A stretch of 64,000 nucleotides of DNA from Nisaea denitrificans DSM 18348 (GCF_000426505.1 NZ_AUFM01000011.1:744001-808000), one strand, 5' to 3'. Positions 1 through 8,177 are shown, counted from the stretch's first letter. The notes: a model not told the origin generated them from the letters alone. Numbers and translations: made by a program.

Positions 1-40
1 CGGCCGCCCCGATATCGTCCCCCCGCCGCCCGTGCAATAA
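1..40 (+). CDS. 3' tail of an upstream gene (partial)
   Basis: The frame starting at base 2 reads GRPDIVPPPPVQ and stops at TAA (38-40). The stop lies three bases before the ATG of the SCO-family gene, so the two genes are probably co-transcribed and this is the end of a preceding plus-strand gene. The proline-rich tail is too short to assign a family. The frame choice rests only on the stop position and the tight spacing. Confidence 0.4.
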   Translation, partial: GRPDIVPPPPVQ

Positions 41-43
41 CCG

Positions 44-628
44 ATGATCTTCGTTCGGTTTTTCTCGGCCGGTTTTCTGTTCCTCGCTGCTTTGCTTTCA
101 AGCCTGCCGGCGGGGGCTGGATCCTTGCGCTTGCCGACCTTGTTCGGTGGCGCGTTCCATCTTACCGACGAGCAAGGACAGCAGGTTACGCCGGATGTCT
201 ATGCGGGCAAGTTCATGCTGGTCTATTTCGGCTACAGTTATTGCCCGGACATTTGCCCGACCGACCTGACGATCATGGCAGCAGCACTGGATTCATTGGG
301 GGAGGGCACAGGCCGGATACAGCCACTGCTGATCTCGGTCGACCCGCGCCGAGACACACCGGAGGCGCTCCGAGAGTTCACCGATGCTTTTCACCCCAAC
401 CTGATCGGGCTGACCGGGACGGAAGCGCAAGTGGTGGCGGCGGCGAAGGCTTACAGGGTGCACCGCCGGAAATTCCAGCTCGACGGTATGTCCGGCGACG
501 ACTATCTCGTTGACCATTCAACGCTGACCTATCTGATGGGCACGGACGGGCGCTTCCTCAGCATGTTTCCGCGCGGCACCACGTCTGAGCGGATGGCGGA
601 AGTGCTGAGGAAGTATCTTTCGAACTAA
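44..628 (+). CDS. SCO1/SenC/PrrC family copper-binding protein
   Basis: A 194-residue exported thioredoxin-fold protein of the SCO family, which in known cases delivers copper to the CuA site of cytochrome c oxidase or acts as a thiol redox partner. Residues 1-25 are a hydrophobic export signal ending near AGA. The family copper ligands are present: CPDIC (Cys67, Cys71) followed by PTDL, and a distal His158 in DHST. The segment SVDPRRDTPE around 99-108 is also typical. Length is normal. The start is ATG three bases after the stop of a preceding gene, so it is likely in an operon with it. It converges on the flavin reductase gene. Confidence 0.9.
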   Translation: MIFVRFFSAGFLFLAALLSSLPAGAGSLRLPTLFGGAFHLTDEQGQQVTPDVYAGKFMLVYFGYSYCPDICPTDLTIMAAALDSLGEGTGRIQPLLISVDPRRDTPEALREFTDAFHPNLIGLTGTEAQVVAAAKAYRVHRRKFQLDGMSGDDYLVDHSTLTYLMGTDGRFLSMFPRGTTSERMAEVLRKYLSN

Positions 629-640
629 GTTCGGTCCGTC

Positions 641-1261
641 TTAATCCGGGCGGTTCATCTCGAAGACTTCACCGACGGCACAATAATCCATGTAACCGAG
701 GCGGCCGACCGGCTGGTACTTGGTCACGTCGATGCGGCCATCGGCGACATATTTTTCGTCGATATGAATACCGACAACTTCGCCGAGTATCATTCGATTG
801 ACCACGGTGTCGCTGACGGACGGTAGCTCGATTGTTTTCAGGTACTTGCACTCGAGATGCACCGGCGCGTCCTTGACCCGGAGCGGCTTGATGAACTGCG
901 ACGGTATTCCTTCGAGGCCGGCATGCTGCATCTCGTCGGTGCCATGCGGAAAATGAATGGCGGTCTGGTTCATCTGCTGTGCCTGCGCCTTGCCGACGAT
1001 ATTGCAGACGAACTCGCCGGTTTTTGCTGCGTTCAGCGCGCTGTCCTTCGGCGATCCGTCCGGCCGGGAGCCGCTGGAGAAGATCACGCAGGGCGGGGCC
1101 CAGGACACAGCATTGAAGAAGCTGTAGGGAGCAAGGTTCGTGACGCCGTTTTCGTCAATGGTCGAGATCCAGCCGATTGGCCGCGGCGAGATGGTCGCCT
1201 TGAACGGGTCGAAGGTGAAACCGTGGTTCTTGTGATCGCCGGGCTCGAAAAACATGTACAT
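641..1261 (-). CDS. Flavin reductase family protein (FMN-binding split barrel)
   Basis: About 206 residues, matching the flavin-reductase-like split-barrel family that binds FMN and reduces flavin with NAD(P)H, often for a partner monooxygenase. Seen: an N-terminal segment ISPRPIGWISTIDENG followed by NLAPYSFFN, the typical FMN-binding strand and loop, and a later NRMILGEVVG strand. The frame is open upstream of 1261, but homology begins at MYMFFEPGD, so I start at 1261. ATG at 1255 has a slightly better-placed AGGGA and is an alternative. No monooxygenase is adjacent, so the physiological partner is unknown. Confidence 0.85.
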   Translation of the reverse strand: MYMFFEPGDHKNHGFTFDPFKATISPRPIGWISTIDENGVTNLAPYSFFNAVSWAPPCVIFSSGSRPDGSPKDSALNAAKTGEFVCNIVGKAQAQQMNQTAIHFPHGTDEMQHAGLEGIPSQFIKPLRVKDAPVHLECKYLKTIELPSVSDTVVNRMILGEVVGIHIDEKYVADGRIDVTKYQPVGRLGYMDYCAVGEVFEMNRPD

Positions 1262-1394
1262 GTTCCCTGTTCTTAACTTTTTCGTTCCAGCGGAATGCCA
1301 CAAAGCCCCCGGCCGTGCAACGCCGGGCGGTCGCACGGGTGCCATTCCCTAGGGTCGCGGATCATGCTACCGCAAGGTCTGGAGAGGAGCACCG

Positions 1395-2654
1395 ATGACC
1401 TCATCGCCGGAAGATGACAAAGCCCTGCTGGAAAACCTTCGTGCCGAGTTCGGCAAGAAGGAGACCATGGAGCGGTTGTTTCATACGGTCATTCCGCATC
1501 TGGAAGAAGGCAAGCGGACGCTGGTTTACATCCTGGCGCAGGTCGACCGGATCGGTCATACGGCAATGGAGCCGTTCTTCCTGAAGACCCTCTTCGGCCC
1601 GCACTACGACCGCATCATTCTGATTACGGGGCAAGGCGAGGGGGCTGGCTATAATCCCTTCATCCTGCAATGCCCAGGGCCAGAATTCGTGCATGTACCG
1701 ACATCCGATCCGATCCTACCGATGCTCGGCTTCCTCGATGGCGGTGTGCACGATCTGAAGCTCTTTCATCTTTGCCTTGCCTCGCCACAGCGAGTCATCC
1801 GCGATTTCGGACGTCATGTGACGACCGGTGGCGATGTCCGTTACTTCGAGCTGCCGGATAGCATTCGCGCGACCGGGGAGGCGTTTCTGGAGAATGTCGG
1901 CATGCCGGCTGGCTCGCGTTTCGTTACCCTACATGCCCGCGACATGAGCTATCTGCCGGAAAAGGCGCACCACGTTTTCCGTTGTGCCGATATTCACACC
2001 TATAGGGAAGCAATCCAGCGGTTTGTCGAGGCGGGTTATTGGGTTTTCCGGTTGGGGGATCGTGGCGGCGTCCCGCTGGAAGGGTATCCGGAGCAGGTTG
2101 TCGATCTGCCGCGTCATCCTGACTACAGCCAGGCGTTGGACGTGTTCCTGTCTGCCCACTGTGCTTTTGCCTTCAACCAGGCGTCCGGGCCGGAAGCGCT
2201 TGTCCGGGCCTTCGGCCGGCCCGCCGCGACCGTGAACTTGGTCTATGAGCTTTTGCGGCTGCCGATGAAGGACGATCTGCTGCTGTTCAAGCGCTATCTC
2301 TCGGCCCGCACCGGCGAGCCGCTGTCTTACGCGGAGATTCTGGAACTCGGGCTTCCCGCTGTCGGCAAGGGAGAGGATTTCGAGGCAAAAGGCGTCATGA
2401 TCCGCGAAAACAGCGCCGAGGAACTCGCGGAACTTGCTGAAATCATGATCGATCGGGACCGGATGGGAGCGAAGTCCGCTGGGGACGCCGATCTTCTGAC
2501 GTTGTTCCGCGCCCTCGGCCAGAACTACGAGCAGATGTTGCTCGCAGACCCGGCCATGCAGACGGACAATCTGGACTTCTATGCTTATGCGCATGAATTC
2601 GGGCAGCCTGCGCCATCCGTGCTGCAGCGCAAAGGATTTCTGGACCGTTCCTGA
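1395..2654 (+). CDS. TIGR04372-type glycosyltransferase
   Basis: A 419-residue protein resembling the TIGR04372 family of putative glycosyltransferases. The signature region lies near residues 176-222: VTLHARDMSYLPE, then FRCADIHTYREAI, then GYWVFRLGDRG. This matches the family pattern of an Arg-Asp motif, an R-N/C-A-D-I motif and a G-YWV-R-GD motif. The C-terminal half carries FNQASGPEALVRAFGRP, a likely donor-binding part. No membrane segment is seen. The ATG follows GGAGAGGAGC. Family members usually sit in large surface-polysaccharide clusters, but this one stands between a flavin reductase and a transporter with no other glycan gene in sight. The sugar and acceptor are unknown. Confidence 0.65.
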   Translation: MTSSPEDDKALLENLRAEFGKKETMERLFHTVIPHLEEGKRTLVYILAQVDRIGHTAMEPFFLKTLFGPHYDRIILITGQGEGAGYNPFILQCPGPEFVHVPTSDPILPMLGFLDGGVHDLKLFHLCLASPQRVIRDFGRHVTTGGDVRYFELPDSIRATGEAFLENVGMPAGSRFVTLHARDMSYLPEKAHHVFRCADIHTYREAIQRFVEAGYWVFRLGDRGGVPLEGYPEQVVDLPRHPDYSQALDVFLSAHCAFAFNQASGPEALVRAFGRPAATVNLVYELLRLPMKDDLLLFKRYLSARTGEPLSYAEILELGLPAVGKGEDFEAKGVMIRENSAEELAELAEIMIDRDRMGAKSAGDADLLTLFRALGQNYEQMLLADPAMQTDNLDFYAYAHEFGQPAPSVLQRKGFLDRS

Positions 2655-2701
2655 GCGCTGGTCTATCACCGTCGCGCCCCGCCACCCACGGAACCGCCCG
2701 C

Positions 2702-3598
2702 ATGCTCTATCAATTGTTCACGATCATCGTGCCTGTCTTCATTTGCGCCGGCGTTGGCTATGCCTGGTCGCGTCTGAAGCTGCAATTCGATAACGAAACC
2801 ATCACGTCGCTCGTGACCCTGGTCGGCACGCCCAGCCTGGTGTTCGGCACGCTGGTGGGGCTTGAGCTATCAATGGAGTCCCTGTTTCGTCTCGGTGCGG
2901 GCAGCGCCTTGGTGACGGTTGTCACGGTTGCCGTGGTGGTGCCGGTTTTGTTCCTGGCAAAGAAATCTGTCCGAGCCTTCCTGCCGGCCCTGATGTTTCC
3001 CAACACGGGCAATATCGGCTTGCCGCTTTGCCTCTTCGCATTCGGACAGGAGGGGCTTGCATTGGCAATTTCCTATTTTGCAGTGCAGGCCGTTGTAATG
3101 TTCACAGTCGGCACCGGGATCGCCTCTGGGCAGTTCGGCCTCTCTACTCTGACCCGCAATCCGATCATCTATGCGGTTGCCGCAGCTCTTGCCTGTATTT
3201 TTGCGGATATCCAAGTTCCGAAATGGATCATCGACACGGCGGACCTCGCCGGCGGTATGTGTATTCCCTTGTTGCTGTTTGCTCTCGGCGTCTCTCTTGC
3301 CAAGCTCCGGGTTTCAAACCTGGTTGAAAGTTTCGGGATAGCCGTGTTGCGGCTGGTTGTCGGGTTCGGCTCAGGTGTTCTCGGAGTCTGGGTGCTGGGG
3401 ACCACGGCGATGGAGACAGGTGTGCTGATCCTGATGTCGAGCATGCCGGTCGCTGTCTTCCCCTATCTCTTCGCCGTTCGCTACAATCGGGAGCCGGAAA
3501 CCATTGCCGGCTGCGTCATCGTCTCCACGATCATCGGTTTTGTGACCATGCCGGGGCTGCTCTATCTGGTCTTTCAACTTTCCGGCACAGCCGGCTGA
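2702..3598 (+). CDS. AEC family transporter (auxin efflux carrier-like permease)
   Basis: A 298-residue integral membrane protein with about ten hydrophobic segments. It carries the family hallmark FPNTGNIGLPL at about 99-109, at the helix crossover of the first bundle, and a matching second bundle with SSMPVAVFPYLFA. AEC proteins are secondary carriers for small organic acids such as malate, or efflux permeases. The substrate here cannot be read from the sequence. It starts 47 bases after the glycosyltransferase gene and ends at a hairpin terminator. Confidence 0.9.
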   Translation: MLYQLFTIIVPVFICAGVGYAWSRLKLQFDNETITSLVTLVGTPSLVFGTLVGLELSMESLFRLGAGSALVTVVTVAVVVPVLFLAKKSVRAFLPALMFPNTGNIGLPLCLFAFGQEGLALAISYFAVQAVVMFTVGTGIASGQFGLSTLTRNPIIYAVAAALACIFADIQVPKWIIDTADLAGGMCIPLLLFALGVSLAKLRVSNLVESFGIAVLRLVVGFGSGVLGVWVLGTTAMETGVLILMSSMPVAVFPYLFAVRYNREPETIAGCVIVSTIIGFVTMPGLLYLVFQLSGTAG

Positions 3599-3639
3599 TA
3601 GCGGAAACTCTCTTTTGCTCCGAGTGGTTCGATAGGAAG

Positions 3640-3663
3640 AAGATCGGATATTTCCGATTTTTC
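3640..3663 (+). terminator. Rho-independent terminator after the AEC transporter gene
   Basis: ATCGGA (3643-3648), a four-base loop and TCCGAT (3653-3658), followed by a run of T up to 3662. An A-rich stretch before the stem could also serve the converging alcohol dehydrogenase gene, whose stop is at 3662-3664. The stem is short, so strength is uncertain. Confidence 0.6.
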
Positions 3664-4798
3664 AACCTTGCGGCGTGAGGATCTGACGGATTGCGATACC
3701 GTCTTCCATATTATCGAGGGCCTGGTTGACGTGCGAGAGCGGCAGGCGGTGCGTGATCAGCTCCTCTACCGGGAGCAAACCACGTTGGTGCATGGCGATG
3801 AAGCGCGGAATATCGGTGCGCGGATTGCAGCTTCCGACATAGGAGCCTTTGACTGTCTTGGCACCTGTGACGAGCGCAGCGACGTCGAGCTGGAACGGTG
3901 TCTTCGGATCGACCAGTCCGACCGAAACAACGGAGCCGCCGCGCCGCGCACTGTCATAGGCAATTTCAAACGCGCCGAGTTTGCCCGCGGTCTCGAAGGC
4001 GATATCGACGCCTCCGTTGGTGAGGGACAGTATTTCCTCGGCTGCACTGCGGTCACCGGAACAGATCGTCTCACTGGCGCCCAGCCGGATCGCATGGGCG
4101 AGTTTCGCGGGATCGGGATCGACGGCGATGATCCTGGACGCGCCTGCTGCGCGGGCACCGAGCAGGGCGCTGAGGCCGACACCGCCGGAGCCGGCAATAA
4201 CGACGGTATCTCCGGCCTTGATCGCGCCGGTATTGAGGACCGTTCCCGCTCCGCACATCACTGCGCACCCGAACAGTGCGGCTATATCCAGCGGCAGGTC
4301 GCGCGGGACCGGCACCACCGATTTCTCAGAAACCAGGGCGTATTCGGCAAAGGCGGACAGGCCCATGTGATGGTGTATGGGCTCACCGTTGATTGAAAGA
4401 CGTGTGCCGCCGGAGAGCAGCTCGCCCTTGCGATTGGCGGCAAGACCAGGACCGCAGAGATGGGCTTCGCCGTCGATACAGGCCGGGCAGGCGCCGCATT
4501 GCGGCTGGTAGACCAGCACAACCGGATCGCCTGCGAAAACTGATGAGACACCGGGGCCGACAGCTTCCACCGTGCCGCTTGCCTCATGCCCGGGGATTAT
4601 TGGCATCGGCCAGGCGCGGACACCATTGATGACGGAGAGATCCGATCGGCAAAGGCTGGCGGCTGCGATCTTCACGAGCACCTCGCCTGCGGCCGGTTCG
4701 GGGACGCTTACAGTCTCGAGCTTGAGCGGTTTGTGCTCGGAATAGGGGCGTGCGGGGGCTGGCGCACGCAACAGGGCCGCTTTGAAGCTGATCGACAT
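3662..4798 (-). CDS. Zinc-dependent alcohol dehydrogenase (MDR family)
   Basis: A 378-residue medium-chain dehydrogenase that oxidises alcohols or reduces aldehydes with NAD(H). The catalytic zinc ligands are present: Cys50, the GHE pair at 70-72, and Cys177 in FGCAVM. The four structural-zinc cysteines are Cys101, 104, 107 and 115 in CGACPACIDGEAHLC. The Rossmann motif GSGGVG is at 202-207. The architecture resembles class I/III ADH. It lies 21 bases downstream of the COG0523 GTPase and is probably the last gene of the zur-znuC-COG0523 transcript. A two-zinc enzyme in a zinc-starvation operon is unusual (see findings). The substrate is unknown. Confidence 0.9.
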   Translation of the reverse strand: MSISFKAALLRAPAPARPYSEHKPLKLETVSVPEPAAGEVLVKIAAASLCRSDLSVINGVRAWPMPIIPGHEASGTVEAVGPGVSSVFAGDPVVLVYQPQCGACPACIDGEAHLCGPGLAANRKGELLSGGTRLSINGEPIHHHMGLSAFAEYALVSEKSVVPVPRDLPLDIAALFGCAVMCGAGTVLNTGAIKAGDTVVIAGSGGVGLSALLGARAAGASRIIAVDPDPAKLAHAIRLGASETICSGDRSAAEEILSLTNGGVDIAFETAGKLGAFEIAYDSARRGGSVVSVGLVDPKTPFQLDVAALVTGAKTVKGSYVGSCNPRTDIPRFIAMHQRGLLPVEELITHRLPLSHVNQALDNMEDGIAIRQILTPQG

Positions 4799-4819
4799 GG
4801 AGTTTCCCGTTGATTGCGG

Positions 4820-5926
4820 TCAGGCGAATTCGAGCGCGAGATAGGAGTTCATCACGCTCTCCATCGTTTTTTTCTCCAGATCCCGGACAATGAAGACGAG
4901 GCGGGAACGGCGATCATCGCTCGGCCATTTCTCGATCTTAGCCGGGGGATGGAACATGTGCTGGACGGCATGCACGACGACCGGCTGGTCGTCATCCAGT
5001 TCCTTCAGGTTCAGCAAGCCCTTGATGCGCAGGATATTGGCGCCGTGGGTCTGGGCCATCATATCCAGCGCGCCGGCGATCCGGTTCCATTCCAGCGGCT
5101 CGTCGAAATACAGCACGAAGGAATGGATGTGATCGTCATGCCGGCTGACATCATGATGGTGATGGCCGTGATCTTCGTCGTGGCTATGCCCATGATCATG
5201 GCCATGATCGTGATGATGAACATGCCCTTCGGTTGCCCGGTAGGCTTCCTCGCGCAGCCACTGGCCGACATCCGCGCTCTTGGTTTTTGGATTATAGAGC
5301 CCGGCATCGAACAGGACTGACGGCGCGACGTCGCCCTGGATGGCCTTGATGACCGGAGCCGCAGGATTGAGCTCGTAGAGCCGCTTTTCAACGGCGGCAA
5401 CGGTCTCAGCGTCCGTGACGTCTATCTTGGTCAGAACGATCCGGTCGGCGACGGCGGCCTGCTTGACGCTCTCGAACTGTGTGTCGAACTGCTGATTTGC
5501 GTGATGGGCGTCGACCACGGTGATGACGCCGTCAAGCCGGAAGCGGGTGACCAGGAATGGGTCGGCCATCATGGTGTGCAGGATCGGAGCCGGGTCGGCG
5601 AGCCCGGTTGTCTCGACCACGATGCGGTCAAAATCGGGGATATTGCCCTTGGCTCGATCCTTGAACAGGCGCTTCAGCGTATCCACCAGATCGCCGCGCA
5701 CGGTACAGCAGAGGCAGCCGCTGTTCAGCAGCACCACATCCTCGTTCGACTCCATGACCAGTGCGTCATCCAACCCGACCTCGCCGAACTCGTTCACGAT
5801 GACGGCGATCCGGTCCATCTCCGGGTGATGCATCAGTTTTGACAGCAATGTGGTTTTTCCGCTGCCGAGGAACCCGGTGAGGATGGAGACCGGAAGCCGG
5901 TCCGGCTCGCTTGTCGTGCTTGTCAT
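4820..5926 (-). CDS. COG0523 (CobW/ZNG1-like) GTPase, probable zinc metallochaperone
   Basis: A 368-residue G3E GTPase. Walker A is GFLGSGKTT (18-26), the family metal-binding motif is CLCC (71-74), the guanine-specificity motif is TKID (166-169), and a CobW C-terminal domain follows. Between the domains, residues 235-268 are extremely rich in histidine and aspartate (repeats of HDH and GH), a metal-binding linker. Known zinc-linked members transfer zinc to client enzymes using GTP. CobW-type cobalt insertion is the alternative, but zur and znuC lie directly upstream and no cobalamin gene is near, so a zinc role is favoured. The gene follows znuC by 35 bases. Confidence 0.9.
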   Translation of the reverse strand: MTSTTSEPDRLPVSILTGFLGSGKTTLLSKLMHHPEMDRIAVIVNEFGEVGLDDALVMESNEDVVLLNSGCLCCTVRGDLVDTLKRLFKDRAKGNIPDFDRIVVETTGLADPAPILHTMMADPFLVTRFRLDGVITVVDAHHANQQFDTQFESVKQAAVADRIVLTKIDVTDAETVAAVEKRLYELNPAAPVIKAIQGDVAPSVLFDAGLYNPKTKSADVGQWLREEAYRATEGHVHHHDHGHDHGHSHDEDHGHHHHDVSRHDDHIHSFVLYFDEPLEWNRIAGALDMMAQTHGANILRIKGLLNLKELDDDQPVVVHAVQHMFHPPAKIEKWPSDDRRSRLVFIVRDLEKKTMESVMNSYLALEFA

Positions 5927-5961
5927 TTTAAAACTCGTGGGTCGGTGTCAGTGTGGCCGGA

Positions 5962-6720
5962 TCAGTGATGATGCCCGCAATCGGGGCCGTGTTCGTGATC
6001 ATGGGTATGATCGTGGTCGTGACGATAGGGCACGACAGCGGCTTCGTCCAAGCGTCCGAACAGGGCGCGGAAACTCGGATTGCGCTCAACCTCTGCCGGA
6101 TGACCGGTGCAGCAGACATGACCGTTGAGGCAGAGTACCCGATCCGTTCCGCGCATCACCAGGTGCAGGTCGTGCGAGACCATGATAATCGCGGCACCGG
6201 TTTCCTCCCGGATTGCTCCGATCAGCCGGAACAGTTCGGATTGTGCAGCGACATCCATGCCCTGGGTTGGTTCGTCCAGCACCAGGAAGTCCGGTTGTTT
6301 CATGATTGCCCGGGCGAGCAGCACGCGCTGTGTCTCGCCACCTGAGAGACTGGTCAGTTGCTGGTCCAGAAGATGGGTGATGCCGGTTCGTTCCGCTGTC
6401 TCGGCGACCCGGCCACGCGCCGATTTCATGCCAAGTGAGAGAAAGCGTCGGGGCGTCAGTGGCATGGAATTGTCGAGAGCGAGCTTCTGCGGCACATAGC
6501 CAACGCTGATGCCTAGGGTGAGCTGCGCCGTTCCGCTGTCGGGGGTAAGCAGTCCAAGGATCACCCGGAGCAGGGTCGTCTTGCCGCCGCCGTTCGGGCC
6601 AATCACGCTCATGATTTCGCCGCTGCCGAGGCTGAAACTGATCTTGTCGAGCACAGGGCGACCGTTTCTGAGAACGGTGAGGTCGGAAACCTCAAGCAGG
6701 GTCGGGGATGCTTTCAACAT
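5962..6720 (-). CDS. znuC: Zinc ABC transporter ATP-binding protein ZnuC
   Basis: A 252-residue ABC ATPase. Walker A is GPNGGGKTT (41-49), the Q-loop region is VPQKLAL, the signature is LSGGETQRVL, Walker B is FLVLDEPTQG, and the H-loop is VSHDLH. The C-terminus (HDHDHTHDHEHGPDCGHHH) is rich in histidine, as in many ZnuC proteins that sense or buffer zinc. It energises high-affinity zinc uptake with a ZnuB permease and a ZnuA binding protein. Neither of those is in this window, so they must be elsewhere. The ATG lies three bases after the zur stop, which suggests translational coupling. Confidence 0.92.
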   Translation of the reverse strand: MLKASPTLLEVSDLTVLRNGRPVLDKISFSLGSGEIMSVIGPNGGGKTTLLRVILGLLTPDSGTAQLTLGISVGYVPQKLALDNSMPLTPRRFLSLGMKSARGRVAETAERTGITHLLDQQLTSLSGGETQRVLLARAIMKQPDFLVLDEPTQGMDVAAQSELFRLIGAIREETGAAIIMVSHDLHLVMRGTDRVLCLNGHVCCTGHPAEVERNPSFRALFGRLDEAAVVPYRHDHDHTHDHEHGPDCGHHH

Positions 6721-6723
6721 GTC

Positions 6724-7236
6724 TCAGGCCGCGCGGGATTTGCAGGACGGGCACAGTCCTTCGATTTCGACGGTGCTCCGCCGGGCCTCGAAACCATGCC
6801 GGCGTGCGAGCTCTGAGAGCAGATTACTGAGTTCACCATCCTCGATCTCAAGAGCCGAGCCGCATTCCCGGCAGATCAGGAACCCGCAATCATGGCTCCC
6901 CTCGGGATGGCTGCAGCCGATATAGGCGTTCTGGGATTCAACCTTGTGCACAAGCCCTTGTTCCATCAGGAAATCGAGCGCCCGGTAGACGGTCGGCGGA
7001 GCCACCTTGGCACCCGGCTTGCCGTCTTTCTCAGCATCCCGCTGCATTTCGGAAAGGATGTCATAGGCGCCAACCGGCGCATGGCGCTGCCAGACAAGCT
7101 CCAGCACCCGTCGGCGGGCAGGGGTAATCCGGACACCGCGTTCGGCGCAGAGCCGCTCAGCGGCCCCGAGGGCGTCTTTCAGACACCGGCCATGGTCGTG
7201 ATCCGGTTTGGGAAAGCTGTCGCGGGCATGTGACAA
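6724..7236 (-). CDS. zur: Fur-family zinc uptake regulator Zur
   Basis: 170 residues with a winged helix (RITPARRRVLELV, then APPTVYRALDFLMEQGLV around 79-96) and a metal-binding C-terminal half. Putative ligands are Cys108, His110, His115 and Cys117, the structural pair Cys122/Cys125 (CRECG), and Cys162/Cys165 near the end. Placement directly before znuC identifies it as Zur rather than Fur or PerR. Zur represses uptake genes when zinc is replete. The frame has no early ATG, so TTG at 7236 is the likely start. An internal ATG at 7229 is out of frame. A palindrome at 7271-7290 is the likely autoregulatory operator. Confidence 0.92.
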   Translation of the reverse strand: MSHARDSFPKPDHDHGRCLKDALGAAERLCAERGVRITPARRRVLELVWQRHAPVGAYDILSEMQRDAEKDGKPGAKVAPPTVYRALDFLMEQGLVHKVESQNAYIGCSHPEGSHDCGFLICRECGSALEIEDGELSNLLSELARRHGFEARRSTVEIEGLCPSCKSRAA

Positions 7237-7270
7237 GGTACGGGATCCATCGCGTTCGAAGCTGCGTCAA

Positions 7271-7290
7271 TGCAATAGTATAATGTTTCA
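7271..7290 (-). promoter_or_regulatory. Candidate Zur box upstream of zur-znuC-COG0523-ADH
   Basis: The 20-base imperfect palindrome TGCAATAGTATAATGTTTCA has 7 of 10 symmetric pairs. It resembles the general Zur operator form TGTAATGTTATAACATTACA. Its centre is 44-45 bases upstream of the zur start, the same offset as the palindrome before zrgA at 41262-41281. Binding is inferred. Confidence 0.6.
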
Positions 7291-7314
7291 TATGCGCTAT
7301 CCAAGGCCCGGCAT

Positions 7315-7344
7315 TGATCCGGATCTTTATGGCGGACGTAAAGC
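7315..7344 (+). promoter_or_regulatory. RpoE(ECF11)-type promoter for the DUF6134-SDR-SnoaL operon
   Basis: TGATCC at 7315-7320, an 18-base spacer, then TAAAGC at 7339-7344. This is the arrangement known for the Rhodobacter sphaeroides RpoE regulon (TGATCC-N18-TAAGA). Transcription would start near 7351, about 50 bases before the ATG at 7401. The same motif and spacing precede the facing photolyase operon. Confidence 0.72.
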
Positions 7345-7400
7345 CATATGCGGATCGGGGGCCGGAGGCCGGCGACCTGGGTTAGCTGAGGACTTGTTTC

Positions 7401-8177
7401 ATGAAATGTTCGCTATTTCGATACTTCCGGGTTTTTGCTCTGCTCCTGCTTGTCACTCCAGTGGCGTTCGCATTTTCGTCGCCGCTATGGGCGAATGCGC
7501 CGTCCGGCTGGGCGCAAGACGGGCTGATCAAGTTCCAGGTCTTCAGGAACGACTCTCCGTTGGGAGTCGTCATGCTGCGATTCAACGTCAATAACGATGT
7601 ATATACCGTTGATACGCAGACGTTATTTGATTATCGAATAGGCCCGTTCTCACTCTATTACTACGCGCTCCGGGCGCGGGATGAATGGAGCGGGCCACTC
7701 CTCCTTTCAGCGCGCGGGATGGTCAATGATGATGGGGAGATCTTCCGAGTCGACGGGGAAGCCGAGCCTGAAGGGTTCCGGTTTTCCGGCGGCGAGGGCG
7801 AGCACCTTGCACCGCTTGGCACGTCCGTTCCGTCGACCTACTGGAACACGGCCCTGACCCGAGCAAGCGAACTGATCGACCTGCAATATGGCCGGCTGCG
7901 CAAAATCACCATGACCAAGACCGGGCCGGAAACCATCCTGTCCAAGGGTGAGCGCATCGAAGCTGAGCGCTACCAGATGCGGGGCGAGCTCGATCTCGAC
8001 ATCTGGTACGACAAGCGCGGCGAATGGGCCAAGATGAGCTTTACCGTCGACGATTCCAATTTCGAGTATGTCAGGATCGTCCCGCGCGCCGGTGACGAAA
8101 CCCGTTTTCTGGAACTTGAAAGCGTCAAGGATATCGGCTCTGAGGAGATCCGGAATGTCCTCAGGGAACTCGAGTAG
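7401..8177 (+). CDS. DUF6134-like exported protein
   Basis: A 258-residue predicted secreted or periplasmic protein. Residues 1-31 form a signal peptide ending near SPLWANA. The mature part is rich in beta strands (KFQVFRNDSPLGVVMLRF; YTVDTQTLFDYRIGPFSLYYY) and resembles the DUF6134 family, whose function is not known. GAGGAC lies 7 bases before the ATG. It is the first gene of a three-gene operon with an SDR and a SnoaL-fold protein, behind an RpoE-type promoter, so a role in the light or singlet-oxygen lipid response is inferred. A beta-barrel lipid-binding fold would be plausible but is not shown. Confidence 0.7.
   Translation: MKCSLFRYFRVFALLLLVTPVAFAFSSPLWANAPSGWAQDGLIKFQVFRNDSPLGVVMLRFNVNNDVYTVDTQTLFDYRIGPFSLYYYALRARDEWSGPLLLSARGMVNDDGEIFRVDGEAEPEGFRFSGGEGEHLAPLGTSVPSTYWNTALTRASELIDLQYGRLRKITMTKTGPETILSKGERIEAERYQMRGELDLDIWYDKRGEWAKMSFTVDDSNFEYVRIVPRAGDETRFLELESVKDIGSEEIRNVLRELE

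Noticed and set aside
1359-1364. GGATCA (TGATCC on minus) before the flavin reductase gene as a third RpoE-type promoter
   Set aside because: At an 18-base spacing the minus strand reads ACCCGT, not a TA-type box. The same failure applies to TGATCC on the minus strand at 5962-5967 and on the plus strand at 33415-33420.
5140-5226. Tandem-like ATG/CAT-rich repeat, possible CRISPR or satellite
   Set aside because: It is the coding sequence of the His/Asp-rich linker of the COG0523 GTPase. Irregular codon-level repeats without spacers.
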